DNA of 64,000 nucleotides from Jacaranda mimosifolia (taxonomy: Eukaryota > Streptophyta > Magnoliopsida > Lamiales > Bignoniaceae), in NCBI GenBank assembly GCA_018894105.1, contig CM032127.1:29194369-29258368 (forward strand). The letters are read 5' to 3'. Of the stretch, positions 1-11,529 are shown piece by piece (positions within the stretch are counted from its first letter, which is position 1; each line of letters starts with the position of its first letter). Made by a program: the position numbers and the translations under genes. Under the pieces are notes generated by a model. That model did not search any database and had not been told where the DNA came from. It worked only from the letters and a program-made list of their open reading frames with translations.

Positions 1-1166
1 ATATCTACATAGCTAATTATTCTTGTAGTAGAATTCCATTGACTATACCTCAAACATCTATCTGCAAAGTCTCTTAGATACCTCATGATCCATTTCACAG
101 CCTGCCAATAAGTCTTTTTTGGCTTGTGCATATACCTGCTCACAACATTGACTGCATGTGAAACGTTTGGCCTAGTGCACACCATAGCGTACATCAAGCT
201 ACCCACCGCACTAGCATATGGCACATTAGACATGTGCTCCACCTTCTTCTCAGTACTCGGTGATAGATCTGATGAGAGCCTGAAATGAGCTGCAAATGGT
301 GTACTAACTAGCTTGGACTTATCCATCCCAAATTGCTCCAGTACTTTCTCAATATAATTTCGTTGACACAAGTACAACAATCCTACTTGTCTGTTTCGGA
401 TGATCTCCATGCCCAAAATTTTCTTCACAGTAGCCAATCCTTCATCTCAAATTCTTCACTTAACTGAGCTTTTAATTGGTTGATCTCAGATATGTTTCTA
501 GAGGTAATCAACATATCATCAATGTACAACAACAAATATACAAGAAGGCTATCACTACGAATTTTATAACATACACAACAATCAAATTTGCTTCTAGTAT
601 ATCCTATCTTGGTAATAAAAGCATTAAACCTTTTATACCACTGCCTGGGAGATTGTTTCAAGCTATATAATGATCTCTTCAAAAGACATGCTTGATTTTG
701 TTTCCCGAAAATAATGAATACCTCTAGTTGGTTCATATAGATTTGTTCCTCTAACTCACCATGCAAAAACATTGTTTTCACATCATCTACTCCAGCTCCA
801 TATCAAACAGAGCAACCATGGCAAGTAACACATGAATGGAAGTATGTTTTACAACTGGGGAGAATACTTTATGAAAGTCAACTCCCTCTCTCTGAGTAAA
901 ACCCTTAGCAACCAATCGTGCCTTGTATCTAACATCTTCAACCCCAGGAATCCCTTCCTTTTTTTGTAGATCCTTTTGCAGCCTACAATCTTCTGCCCTT
1001 TGGGTACATCAACCAGCTCGTATGTGTTATTCTTGTGTAGAGACTTCATTTCTTCACTCATAGCTGCAACCCATTTATTAGAATCTGGCTTGGAAATCGT
1101 CTCTTTGTATAAGACTGGATCATCTCTTACAAACTCCTTAGTTAAACTCAAAGCATAAGCTACCAT
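1..1166 (-). pseudogene. Copia 1 reverse transcriptase / RNase H remnant
   Basis: The minus strand from 1166 down begins with the entry block of Copia RT (residues like SLHKNNTYELV and GCKRIYKK). It continues at 781-425 with the palm domain, including FLHGELEEQIYM, LYSLKQSPRQW and the catalytic box YIDDM, which is intact. From about 420 to 1 the translation resembles the RT-RNase H connection (a VGSLMYAMVCTRPN-like block), and it runs off the window. Several stops and at least one frameshift separate the blocks, for example between 849 and 781. In an active element this enzyme copies the element RNA into DNA in cytoplasmic particles; this copy cannot make a full-length protein. Confidence 0.88.
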
Positions 1167-1417
1167 ATCTGAATAAACAAACCGCTGTGGTGGTTTGATC
1201 TACCTCCTCTTCCTATCGCGAGCCAAGTGATAATTTTGTAGTAGTTCATTTTCATGCTGTTGATTAATGTGCTCTCACCAGTTTCATTTACCACCTTCTA
1301 TTTTCCCTTTGAAACTTGTGGAGGATCAATATGAATCTCCACCTTCTTCATGATTGCACACTCATCAGATGTCACGTCCCTGCTGATAATCATCTTTTAG
1401 CACTCATCATTATTACA

Positions 1418-2116
1418 CTAAAAATGATAACCTTTAACTCTATCTGTATATCCTAGAAATATGCACTTCCTTGCCTGCTCAAGCCTCCCATCCCGGACAT
1501 GAGCATAGACTAGACACCTAAATACTCTCAGATTTGAGTAATCAGCAGGAGACCCAAACCAAACTTCCATTAGTGTCTTGCAGTCCAAAGTAGTTAATGG
1601 TGACCTATTCACCAAATAACACACAATGTTAATCGTTTCTGCCTAAAAATCCTTGGACAATCTGGCGTTAAAGACCATGCATCTAGATCTTTCCAAGATA
1701 GTCTTGTTCATCCGTTCTACAACTCTATTCTGCTGTGGTGTATGTACAACTGTGCGATGTCTCCCAATTTCTTCCTTGTCGTAGAATTCCAATCCATTGT
1801 TAGTCCTCAAGCCTTTGATCTCCTTTCCTATTTGCTTCTCAATTAAGGTCTTCCATTGCTTGAAGTTGACAAACACCTCATCCTTATGCTTCAGCATGTA
1901 CACCCATACTCTCCGTGAGAAATCATCTATGAATGCCAGCATATACCTTGCACCTCCCTTTGAAGGAACCTGAGAAGGTCCCCAAAGATCTGAGTGAATG
2001 TAATCTAAAGTACCTTTGGTCCTATGAACTGCAGTGCCGAATTTCACCCTTTGTTGCTTGCTCAGCACACACTGTTCACAGAAATCCAGCTCTCCAATCT
2101 TCTCTCTACAAAACAA
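1418..2116 (-). pseudogene. Copia 1 integrase remnant
   Basis: Two open pieces (2116-1643 and 1624-1418, minus strand) together cover most of a Copia integrase core. Visible are HSDLWGPSQVPS, FIDDFSRRVWVY, a TNNGLEF block and VVHTPQQNRVVERMN. These hold the D, D and E regions of the catalytic triad, although the second is TNNG where an S/D-bearing block is usual. The second piece has the downstream VNRSPLTTLD and FGSPADYSNLRVF blocks. A stop after SKDF separates the pieces. The piece upstream of the core keeps FCEQCVLSKQQRVKF, the end of the pre-integrase zinc-binding region. Confidence 0.88.
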
Positions 2117-2493
2117 ACCTCGTTCTCACTTCTGACATTACTTTCTCACTCATATGCCAAAGCTCTTCAGATCTGGAACATAATGCACATCTATTAGGGT
2201 CCTTACTATGCTATCATGCATTTTGATACAAACTAAGCTAATTCCTACAACCCTGCAATAAGCATCATTTTCCATAAATACTTTACCACCATCATATTTC
2301 TAGTATGTGGTAAACCAATCTTCTCACGGGCAAATGTGGTAGGAACAGCCACTATCCAAAATCTATTTAAAGCTTAGTAAAGTTTTCGGCAATGATGAGG
2401 ATAAGCCCACCATCAGACTCATCCTCAATAATTCCTGTGACATCACCCTATCTCTCTCTGATCAGAAGTTTCACATACATGCTTTGCCTTTCC

Positions 2494-3089
2494 TCATTCC
2501 GGATAATTCTGTTTCCAATGCCCCTTTCCACCGTACCTAAAATACTTGTCACTGTTTCTAGGCTTAGTTCGGGACTTCGATCGGCCTCTACTCCTTTCCC
2601 TTTCTCTCAGTCTCCCTTTTGCCACCAATCCTTCCCTACTTTCGCCATCGTTGCTGCCCAAGACATATTTTCTCAACTCGTTGGAATTTAATGAGGCCTT
2701 TACATCCTCCATTGAAATCGTATCTCTCCCGTACAACAAAGTAGTAACCAAGTGCTCAAAGATTTTGGCAGAGAACACAAGAGGATTAAAGCTTGATCCT
2801 CATCATCAATTTTGACATCTATACTAGCGAGATCTAGAATCACCTTATTGAAAAAATTAATATATTGAGTGATAGATATACCTTCCTTCATTCTTAATGT
2901 GTATAATCGTTGTTTCAAATACAACCGATTTGTTAGGGACTTTGTCATATATAGACTCTCCAGCTTCTTCCATAAATTCGTTGGCGTACTTTCCGTGGCG
3001 ACCTCTCTCAGTACGTTATCTACCAATGATAACACCAGAGTACCGTAAGCCTTCGGCATGAATTCGTCTTTCTCCTCATCAGTCAGCAT
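2494..3089 (-). pseudogene. Copia 1 gag (UBN2-type) remnant
   Basis: Minus-strand frames 3089-2700 and 2778-2494 overlap and must be joined by a frameshift. The first has the UBN2/gag pattern (TPTNLWKKLESLYM, KQRLYTLRMKEG, ITQYINFFNKVILDL, IDDEDQALILLCSLP). The second has the linker (RGRSKSRTKPRN) and a nucleocapsid knuckle. The knuckle's two leading cysteines are replaced (YFRYGGKGHWKQNYPE), so it is unlikely to bind zinc. This is a dead gag. Confidence 0.87.
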
Positions 3090-3228
3090 TTCTGGAAAGG
3101 AATCTCTACCTTTTAATGCTCTCTATAAGCCTTGTTGATACAAGATGGCGTGAACTTTCATCTTTCATAGCTAAAGTCGTTCTTCCCATAGAATTTCTCT
3201 ACCTCGTACTTCATGCCTGACATTTGAA

Positions 3229-3247
3229 CCAACCTGCTTTGATACCA
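3229..3247 (-). other. Copia 1 primer-binding site (tRNA-iMet type)
   Basis: The minus strand reads TGGTATCAAAGCAGGTTGG here. It differs slightly from the sequence complementary to the 3' end of initiator tRNA-Met. It sits between gag and the presumed 5' LTR, as expected for priming of minus-strand DNA. Confidence 0.75.
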
Positions 3248-3250
3248 ATT

Positions 3251-3960
3251 TATTGAACCCAGGAGGATCTATTGCGGAAATAATGAAATAACAGGAAAGT
3301 AATTCAATGGAATATGACAACAAGATTTAACGTGGTTCGGCGATGTGCCTAATCCACCTAACAAAGAAAAGAAATTTTATTGATCCCAAATCAAAGTGCA
3401 AGTACAAACTTAAATCCCACAAATCTCATGAAAACACCTAACTCCCTCATTCTAAACTCTGTCTTCAGAAATTGACTCAAAAGCAGTAAAGAAACCCTTG
3501 TGTTATGTTCGTGATACATTGTCCCAGAAGAAAATTGATATAAATACCTCAAAACTAGTCCTAGGCCAATGGGCCTTGTGCCACGCGTAGGGGCGCACAC
3601 GACTTGCTCCCCGACGTGCAAACTGTTGTTTCTCCACAATCTTAGCAGTGAGCTTCACGCCAGGGCTCACAAAAGTTGCGCCCTAGTGCAAATTTGCACT
3701 TCACCGCATGCCCTGGCTCACGGTACTCCGTGCCATGGTGTGCAGTCACAGTTTGTTCCGCTCTAGGGCACGTCCTCCTTGCGCCTTGGCGCACGACGTG
3801 GGATTTCTTCCCATGTTCTGCCTCATTCCAGTGATGTACGCGCTCGAGCATGCGTCGCTACTGCCTTGCTCAGGCTCGTGCGCCCATTTCGAGCCCTTGC
3901 TCCGTTTCGCTCCATTCTTTTTTTGGTTTTCATTTATTTAGCCCAAATTTGAAGGCAAAT
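3251..3960 (-). repeat. Copia 1 probable 5' LTR
   Basis: This sequence lies immediately outside the primer-binding site, and its inner edge (TTCAATA on the minus strand) is a mutated CA-type LTR end. It includes a stretch around 3330-3420 that resembles common plant Copia LTRs. It also has a GC-richer block at 3560-3900 in which CCCTGG/GCGCACG-like words recur. No second LTR is inside the window, so the outer edge near 3950 is a guess based on the change to AT-rich sequence. Small open frames here are chance. Confidence 0.55.
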
Positions 3961-6900
3961 TCAACATATTTCAACCAAATGAGAATGCATTTCATCAAAA
4001 ACTTTTGTTTTTTTAAGACCAAAAATTCATAAATGCATATTTCTATTCTTTTAAATATTCCATCTTTGATGTATAATATACTATTTTAATTGAATCTCTT
4101 TATACCCTACAACATAGTATAAAAATATATAGCACAAATAGCAAAATTGGATTTGATGTATGACCTAAAGAAATTGATTTATAAACCTAGATTTGACTAT
4201 TCTCCCAAACTACTTATTAGTTCTTGTCAATTTTAATTATGTGATTTATCTATCAAGATCTACATATACTGGAAAAGTCATATCAAACTTATATGATTTA
4301 AAAAATAATGAATTTAATTTTTTCAGAGGTACAAAATACGTCATGTGATTCAATCATATAAATAATCAAACAAAAAGGCGAAAACGAGCTTGGTTGGCTT
4401 TAATACTATATATTGATGGAAATAATTCACTTACTTGAACGCAGAAGTTGATTTTGAGGATCAAGTGAAATTGTATTGGTTTATATATACCTGGCCAAAC
4501 TCATCTACTACCCCTACTTTAATCATATAGAGAATGCATGCACCCATCTAAAAATTAACTTTTATTTGAAATCAACCATTAACAAGCCTTACTCATGATC
4601 TTGGTAGATAACTACCAGACCTGCTTATTTATACACCTCAAAATGGACGGAATCTTTTGATGATGCTTTAGGAAGAAGATCTAAAAACAAATTATCGTGA
4701 GAACTTAATTTTAGAAAAGAGAAATGAAGAGAAAGTAACTCCACCTTATATATCATATACACTCATTAGAGGAGAGATTTCATAGTTAAATAACTCTTCC
4801 TACATAAAAAAGAGTCTCAATTCCATGAGGATTGAAATTCTATCCCATTTGAAATTAATAAATCTAATAGACATGGATGTTAAGTAAGTGATGGGTCTAA
4901 AACCCAATACAATTTACAACATATGCATGCGCGCTCAAACAAACATATGCATATGTATAATATTATATAAGTATTTGCCACACAAAAAAACTACTATAAA
5001 ATTAATTTTATAGCTATGGCTACAAATTATATTTACAAATTTTCGTAAGAAATATAACTTCTTTTCAAATAACATGTAATAAAAATCATTAATTAGTTAT
5101 CAATATATTTTATTCTTTGAAAGCATAATAGATTAACTATTATTTATCCGCAAAAACTTATATATACATATATTAATCATCAGACATGGATTAATTATAA
5201 TAAGAATTAACTACGAGAGCATCTATTTTGAATTTGATTAAATCAACTCCATAGCTAGAACTATAAATTTTAAACTCAGTTGCTAATTAATTATAATTAA
5301 TGATGTGCTAATCTTTTATAATAATATTAGTAAATAGTTCAATGCAGATACTAAATGTATTTGAAATTATACATTCTTTAAAAGGAAAGCATGCGCATCA
5401 AGTTGAAGAACTGTTTTTTTTCCCGAGAATTGCATCATTTTATCATAAGTTGAAGGTTATAAAGCTTTGTTTTTTCTTTTTTTTTTTCTCCAAAAAAAAG
5501 ATGGTCTCTTTATTTTTTAAATTAACAAAGGAAAGGGGTCTTCAGGTCAAAGCACATCAATTTGGGTTCAAGATGGATGAGCCCTGGATTAAAGCAAATG
5601 TTCATGGTGATGGATATTAAATGCTCTTGATAGTTAGAGATGGCAATGAAATGAATTCAGGATAGAATAGTTAAAATTTAACATCCGCTCGTCAGGATTT
5701 TCCTTGAAACCTACCCCACCTCAAACCTCAGATTCTATGGGTTGGACCATTAAATCCATCTTGTAATTTTAACATATTAAAATCTATATTTTTAAAAAAT
5801 ATATTAAAATAACTCCTTGAATATAAGAAATCAATATTATTAACAATAAATTAGTTATTTAGAAATTTATATATGCATATTTTAATTCTTGAAAAATTAT
5901 AAATTGCTAATAATTTCTATTAGTTTGATATATATTGAAGGAATAGAGGTTGCACAAAATAGGGAGGAAAAGAATTGAGTCAATTCCGAACATATGGTAC
6001 CTTTCCACAAAGGCGCCATCCGACCGCCCACTCCCCTAGGCCATTAAGTTTAGTATGTTGGAGATGGTGTGAGCAACTTAAACTTTAAGACATCATAGTA
6101 ATTAATTGATTCCATGATTCATTGGTGATCAATTATAGTAAGTTATATACTCATTAATCATGAAATAAATGAAGATGTCTCTTAATTAATAATTGCCATT
6201 CCTGTGGTTAGGTGATGGACCATTTACCATTATCCAATACCATATATGCCTTAATTTCCTGTCAGGAGTAAAGTTAAAGTTTTGGCCTCATTTAGGAGGC
6301 TATATGGCTTTTGTATGTACCATCCAATCCATGCCCCTATGACATATCAATATCTCCGTGGGGACGTCTCAATTATTGGGTGGCTGATACATTATCATAA
6401 TTCACATGTAACATTTGTTGTTTTTCTTTCTTTGTCTTACTCCAAATACTGCAAACAAAAGCCCATACATACACACACACAAGCATACAAACATATATAT
6501 ATATATATAATCATTGCTCCAGTTTCTTGTTTAGAATGTCCAAACTAACATTTTAGTTCTTAAAATAGATACTTTAATTTATCTACAAAATGTCTTTTTA
6601 CTTAGAGTGATTTAATAATATAACTTTTAAGTACTATTTTGATGAAGATATTACTTTGATTAAAATAACAATTTCGGACATGACCAGCTCCTGCAATACA
6701 ATCAATGATGTATACAAGGCCCAGAATCGAATTCACCAGCGTGTGATTGTAAATTTTTTTATTTTCTCAACTTTCGTGTAAAATTGCACGCCCCAACAAA
6801 TGAAAAATATAATTTTAGGATAGAGGGAGTATTGTTTGATTGTGTGTGTACAGAAATTGAAGGAGAATTGAAAGTGAAGTTACAATTCCCCCCACCTAGA

Positions 6901-7160
6901 CCTACTAACTAAATAGGGAGCAAATATTGGGGGTAAGTGGTTGTTTGTTTTACCAGCAAAGTGCCTTGGCTTTTAATGAAAAGCATATATGTGGGGGTGG
7001 GACTGAGGGGGTTGGGGGTTGTGAAGCCAACCCCAAACCCAAGTTGTTAAATATATTTACATATATATATATATATATATATATTTATACTCACACATAG
7101 CAATAGTTTGAATGCAAAATTTCATAAGTACAAACAATATCATTACGCCAACTGATCGCT
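3961..7160. other. AT-rich intergenic DNA upstream of ABIL
   Basis: No gene or clear element was recognised. There are simple repeats: a CA/TA microsatellite near 6470-6510, T/A runs near 5470-5500, and a TA tract at 7061-7084. A 92-codon frame at 5342-5620 is AT-biased and resembles nothing I know. The word AGGATAGAGGGAGTA at about 6818 resembles one end of a Stowaway-type MITE, but no partner end was found. Confidence 0.6.
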
Positions 7161-7975
7161 CGACCAGGGTGTTAAATATGAAGATTATAGTACTATACAA
7201 AAAAATTTGGATTTTTGAATTGTATCATGAAATGTTCATATAAACTTGTTAACCCAAGTGATCTGTTTGTCAAACTATTCATGTAATCGATGATTATGAT
7301 CCTCTTTTACATGCTTTTTTGTGCTTGTCTCTGACTTTTTCACTCCTATAAGTAAAGCTTTAAGATTCTTGCAACCCCACAGCCTGTCTTGGCCATGCCT
7401 CTGTCACCATATATCTATCCTTGATCCATCTTTCTCACTCAGTATTCAGTTTCCACAAGCCATAACCTAGCTAGAGGATGTTCAGTACATACTTCCATTT
7501 TACAGTTAGCTACCATATTTTTTTGTTCTTTTAAGAGAAAGTTGCATAAATACTTTTGGTTTGATGATATCTCTACTAGTGGCCAATAACCAGGTATCTC
7601 CTCTTCCCTCATAGTGACTATTGATTCTCTATCTGCCACAATCTGCTAAAATTAAGTTTTTGTCGCTTCAATTCCTGTTCCTAAAAATAATATTGTTCAT
7701 TTAGTTGTTAAGAAATTTTGTATATTAACTCTGCTGATGAAATGGTAATTGACTATGATGCTTTTTTTCAGACAAATTCATCACTGGAAATTGAATTTTG
7801 TGTATTAATTCTTCTTCTTGTTTAGATGGTTGCAAGAATTTCAGATAAACTCCTTTGATTCATTCATTCCATTTGTTTCATTAATACTTTCTCCGTTAGT
7901 TGGGCTACTGCCTGACAGTTGTTTTGGTTTCAGACATCCAAACAGAGGATAGGGAGAGGGCTGAATTCTCTGACA
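7161..7975 (+). promoter_or_regulatory. Presumed ABIL promoter and 5' leader
   Basis: This is the region directly before the ABIL start codon. A pyrimidine-rich tract ending TTTGGTTTCAG at 7933 looks like a 3' splice site, so the last 42 nt (7934-7975) are probably an untranslated exon end preceded by a 5'-UTR intron. I could not fix the transcription start or the first exon. The 66-codon antisense frame at 7439-7639 is taken as chance. Confidence 0.4.
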
Positions 7976-10460
7976 ATGGCTTCCAACTATGATGAAATCT
8001 TCATGCAGCATAGCTTGCAATTTGCTGATAGCTTGAAGGTTCCTTTCTGCATCTAATTTCATCACCTTAAAAGTACTTATAATTTTCTGTTTGCTTATAC
8101 AAAATCTATATTTTCTTTTTAGGATTTGAAAATTTTGAGGAAACAATTGTACTCTGCTGCAGAGCATTTTGAGTCATCCTACAACAGAGATGATCGCAGA
8201 CAATTGTATGACATTCTTGTTTTAGTATCCTACTCTCTGTCGAATTTTATGTATTAATCATCTGGTCCTAAGTTATCCGCTTTTTGTGCATTCATATTTC
8301 GTGTGCAGTGTGATGGAATCGTCAAAAGATTATGTTGCTAAAGCTCTTGTGAGTACTGTGGATCACTTGGGCTCAGTGGCTGATAAGCTCAACAAATTCT
8401 TGGACGGAAAGGCTAATGAATTCTCTGCCGCCAATATCCAATTTTCTTGCATTGAACAGGTAGAAATTGTCACGCTTTAGACCAGTTAAATAAACATATA
8501 AATTGCTCATTCTGTGGAGAAAAATGAAGAAAAATACAAAAATTACTTGTAACAGCATTACTTTGTACTGTACAGTTTGTAAAGGATGAATTATAAAAGT
8601 TTCTTTCATCACCCCCCCCCCCCCCCCCCCCCCCCGCATTGGAGCTGCAGAGATTAAGCACATTTCAAGGATTTATCAACTTGAAAGCCCTGTCACAGCA
8701 CTTGTTAACCACGGAAGCTACTGGCCGACATAAGAAGTACATCTTTCCAGGCAATTATGCTAATTTCTTCTCCATCACTTTAAATTTTCCAGGAACTCAG
8801 TACTAAATCCCTCGAGAATAATCATCAAAAATTGTTTCAAAATAGTATATGAATTCATCTGATTCTTGAAAGTTATCTCTTTCCTTTCTTTCTTTTTTCC
8901 AGCTGCAGAGACTTTTGCCTTAGACAAATCAGAGGTGTTGTACAAAAATTGTATCTCATGTCCTCCATATGACGTGCAGCAACCCAAGCAAGGTATATTT
9001 TAAGCTGTTTAGCTCTTTCTAAATTATTTGTGGAAAAAAGGAAACAAGAAATCAAAATCAACATAGTGATTTAATGTGGTCCAAAAGGAAAGAATTTACA
9101 ATGTCTTATGAAGGGGTATAAACTATTAAGTAAGTTCAAAATTATGGGTAGCTCTGGAAACAGCCTATTTATGCCATACTGGAATGGGAAACCTTCACCA
9201 ACTCAAGGAATGACCCCTCTGGTTGTGGACCTAGGATTTTCAGACATGCCACACCTGGTACATAGCATTACTGTCTGCAACATGACACTTTCTATGTAAA
9301 TGCACTGTCGTGTCTGAAGAAATGAGGTTTACCTATCTAACTTGCCAATTAATCTGTCTATAAAACTAGCTGAGAATTTCCAATGCCTAACAACAAATAA
9401 TGACAGTAAATGGACATTTTTTCGGCAGATAACAAAATTTCTAAAGCTTTTCTAGCAGGAAGAACGAAGCCAGATCCACCATTACTGAGGTAAATTTGTG
9501 CTGACATGAAAAGGAATCTGTCATTTCATCGCCACAGCTTTACCAAAATTAAGCTCAATTATATTGTTTCTAATGCAGAAAACAGCAGTCAAGGATGCCT
9601 TCAAGAGAACCATCTCTAAATCCTCCTAGTTTTTCATTCACAAGAGCCATACCTAACAAAGAATCAGGTCAAAATATTTTTAATTTTTTTTATAATACAT
9701 GCACGCACATCAAAAGTTCATTAGGGTCCAAACTCCTAACTTCTCATATTATATGGAAAACTTCTGCCATTTGACTACTGGCCACTTCGGCGATTAGGTT
9801 AATATATACAGACTTGCACGTCAGGGGCATAACCATGATAACTCAATATTTAATGCATATGTAAATGCTTTGATATAATGGATGTTTTCTATGTAAGTAT
9901 TATGAAGAAATTAGTCATTCTTATGAAATTCACAATATAAGACTGATAACATCAAAAATATATTCTACGCATTTCTGAAAAAAATGGTTTGAATTGCTGG
10001 TACCTTCTTCAATCTCATTTTCTTGATGATCAACCTCGATCTGAATCTAAATAGCTTCAGATTGTCTTATTCTTTCTGTTTAAAAACAGGGAGCTGGCGC
10101 TCAATTTCACCACTTCGTTTCCCAATCAAGCGGTCAGGATCTATTGCTAATAGATCAGTTTCTCCGAACCCCTCTGTCAATAAACAGCGGGTAAAAAATG
10201 AAGCTTGAAATTATCTTCAGAATAACAATGCATTTCCGATGATAGTTTAACCGAGAAATACTAACAGAAGGAATATTTGGTCCTTTGTATAAAAACAGTG
10301 CCTATTGGAGCCCCGGCGAGCAGTTTCCGCATGTAGAAGACCTGAGTCGACCAACAGGGAAACAGAGATGGAATCTTACACCAAAAGAAGTAAGCATCTC
10401 TTCAAAGCCTTGCTCAGCGTCCACCGCTCCACAAAAGAAATTCTACACAACAGACAATAA
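7976..10460 (+). CDS. ABIL: ABIL protein (Abi-interactor-like, ABIL4/5-type), SCAR/WAVE complex subunit
   Basis: This is a nine-exon gene. Coding exons are 7976-8038, 8123-8205, 8309-8459, 8651-8750, 8903-8992, 9429-9489, 9579-9667, 10090-10190 and 10299-10460. They sum to 900 nt, 299 residues plus TAA, close to the roughly 280-330 residues usual for plant ABIL proteins. The N-terminal helical region starts MASNYDEIFMQHSLQFADSL and continues with QLYSAAEHFESSY and ALVSTVDHLGSVADKLN, the family's hallmark blocks. The middle is low-complexity and Ser/Pro-rich, with SPLRFPIKRSGS. The C-terminal block has EPRRAVSACRR and SKHLFKALLS, which I recognise as ABIL-like, nearest to ABIL4 from memory. 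In plants ABIL proteins bind SCAR/WAVE and help activate ARP2/3 actin nucleation at the cell cortex. All introns are GT-AG except intron 4 (8751-8902), which has a GC donor. No stop or frameshift was found, so the gene looks intact. The exact paralogue is uncertain. Confidence 0.93.
8612..8635 (+). repeat. C24 homopolymer in ABIL intron 3
   Basis: Twenty-four consecutive C residues end 15 nt before the acceptor AG of intron 3 (8649-8650). The run takes the place of the usual U-rich tract. Open frames read through it on the opposite strand (poly-glycine) are artefacts. The assembled length may be imprecise, since long homopolymers are error-prone. Confidence 0.9.
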
Positions 10461-10890
10461 ATCCCTGGAGAGAAATATTCACTTTTGTTTAACAATTTCA
10501 CTAAAATTCTGTTTCCAGTTTTTTTATTTCAGCTTTACCATTTGTTACAAGATAGCGTCTCAATGATTAGGTGTTTCTAAAATTTAGTTTTCCCAGTTCA
10601 TAAATATGGTTAAAATCAATGGATTGAAGAAATCGTTTGTTTCTTGCTATCTCATAATATTTCCAGGAACAGGTTATAATCCGCAAAACCATCTTTGCAG
10701 TTGACCTTTTAAGTACTTGGGGAGTTGGGGTTTTTAGTAGAGTGAACAGATTGCTAGAAAGAATAAGTGTTCATGCATAGTGTACGGCGTAGCATAAATG
10801 TGGCAAGCAAAATAATATATACATGTAACACATATATATCCTATAAAATCTCAATATTATGCTGCAAACAATGTGATATGATAAGTTCTC
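10461..10890 (+). other. ABIL 3' flank
   Basis: This holds the presumed 3' UTR and short intergenic DNA. AATAAA overlaps the stop codon (10456-10461), which is too early to be the likely polyadenylation signal, and no convincing later one was chosen. A TTTATTTCAG acceptor-like word lies near 10530, but no reading frame continues there that fits the family. Confidence 0.4.
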
Positions 10891-11190
10891 GAGACTAAAA
10901 AAGTAAGAACAGACTAAAAAGACTCGATTAATTAAATAAATAAATGAATAAAAAGGCCAAATAGCTCAGTTGACTAAACTCGAAGAATGACATCAAAAAA
11001 CCTAGTGGGTCGAAGTCTGCTAAAAAAAAGACTATAAATACTAAGCCTTACAGAGAAATTAGGCATGAAAATTTATTTGCGAAAAGATTTGAGAAATGAG
11101 AAGTCTTTGCACCGCGTTTGAGAGAAAAAAAACTCTGAATTCTAGTGATTTCGGAAAGGACCCTAGGTCTATTTACGAGGAGCAATATCT

Positions 11191-11208
11191 TGGTGCCATA
11201 TGTGGGAA
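11191..11208 (+). other. Primer-binding-site-like sequence of the Tat/Ogre relic
   Basis: TGGTGCCATATGTGGGAA resembles TGGCGCCGTCTGTGGGAA, the primer site usual in Tat/Ogre elements. The differences are mostly C to T and G to A changes, as expected of decayed methylated DNA. A second TTTGGCGCC word at about 11330 is a weaker alternative. Confidence 0.55.
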
Positions 11209-11529
11209 TTCTAATTGAAAAAGAATGAGTGCTAAGAACACAAAATAGATCCAAAGTTTAAGACTTCAATAACTAGATGGTACCAAGGTCCAAGTACAGG
11301 AGAACCACCAACCTGAAACATAGTCACGTTTGGCGCCAAAGCATGTCGTAGAAGTGTAATGGAGTTTTGAGGATATGCCTGTGTAGTAGGCCCACCTCCT
11401 AGAGAATCAGTTCTATAGATGACTCAGAAGGCAATAAACACCTTCCAAGACAGTGCCACTATCTAAGGCGGCCAAAGTAGTACCCCAATACATTAAGGAA
11501 TGCTACCCTTGGAGCAACTGCAATCCTCT

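Larger units (their letters stand above)
1..3247 (-). mobile_element. Copia LTR retrotransposon 1, internal region (partial, decayed)
   Basis: Read on the minus strand, this stretch runs primer-binding site, gag, integrase, reverse transcriptase and start of RNase H. That is the Copia order, with integrase before RT. The element continues off the left edge, so its 3' end and 3' LTR are not seen. The reading frame is broken many times by stops and frameshifts, and only pieces of about 70-160 codons stay open. The gag and integrase wording is closest to the Tork/Tnt1-like group in my judgement; the lineage is an inference. Confidence 0.9.

Noticed and set aside
5342..5620. 92-codon plus-strand frame upstream of ABIL
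   Set aside because: It runs through homopolymer T/A tracts, resembles no family, and has no supporting splice or context signals.
5636..5760. Possible hAT-type MITE start (AGAGATGGCAATGAAA)
   Set aside because: No matching inverted end or 8-bp duplication could be found.
6810..6835. Stowaway-like word AGGATAGAGGGAGTA
   Set aside because: Only one end is visible. No inverted partner and no TA duplication were found nearby.
8373..8663. Antisense frames over ABIL exon 3 and the C24 run
   Set aside because: They are shadows of the ABIL exon plus a poly-glycine artefact from the homopolymer.
10375..10400. GTAAGC donor-like word inside the last ABIL exon
   Set aside because: Reading through it gives the family's conserved C-terminal KHLFKALLS block, so splicing there would remove recognised coding sequence.
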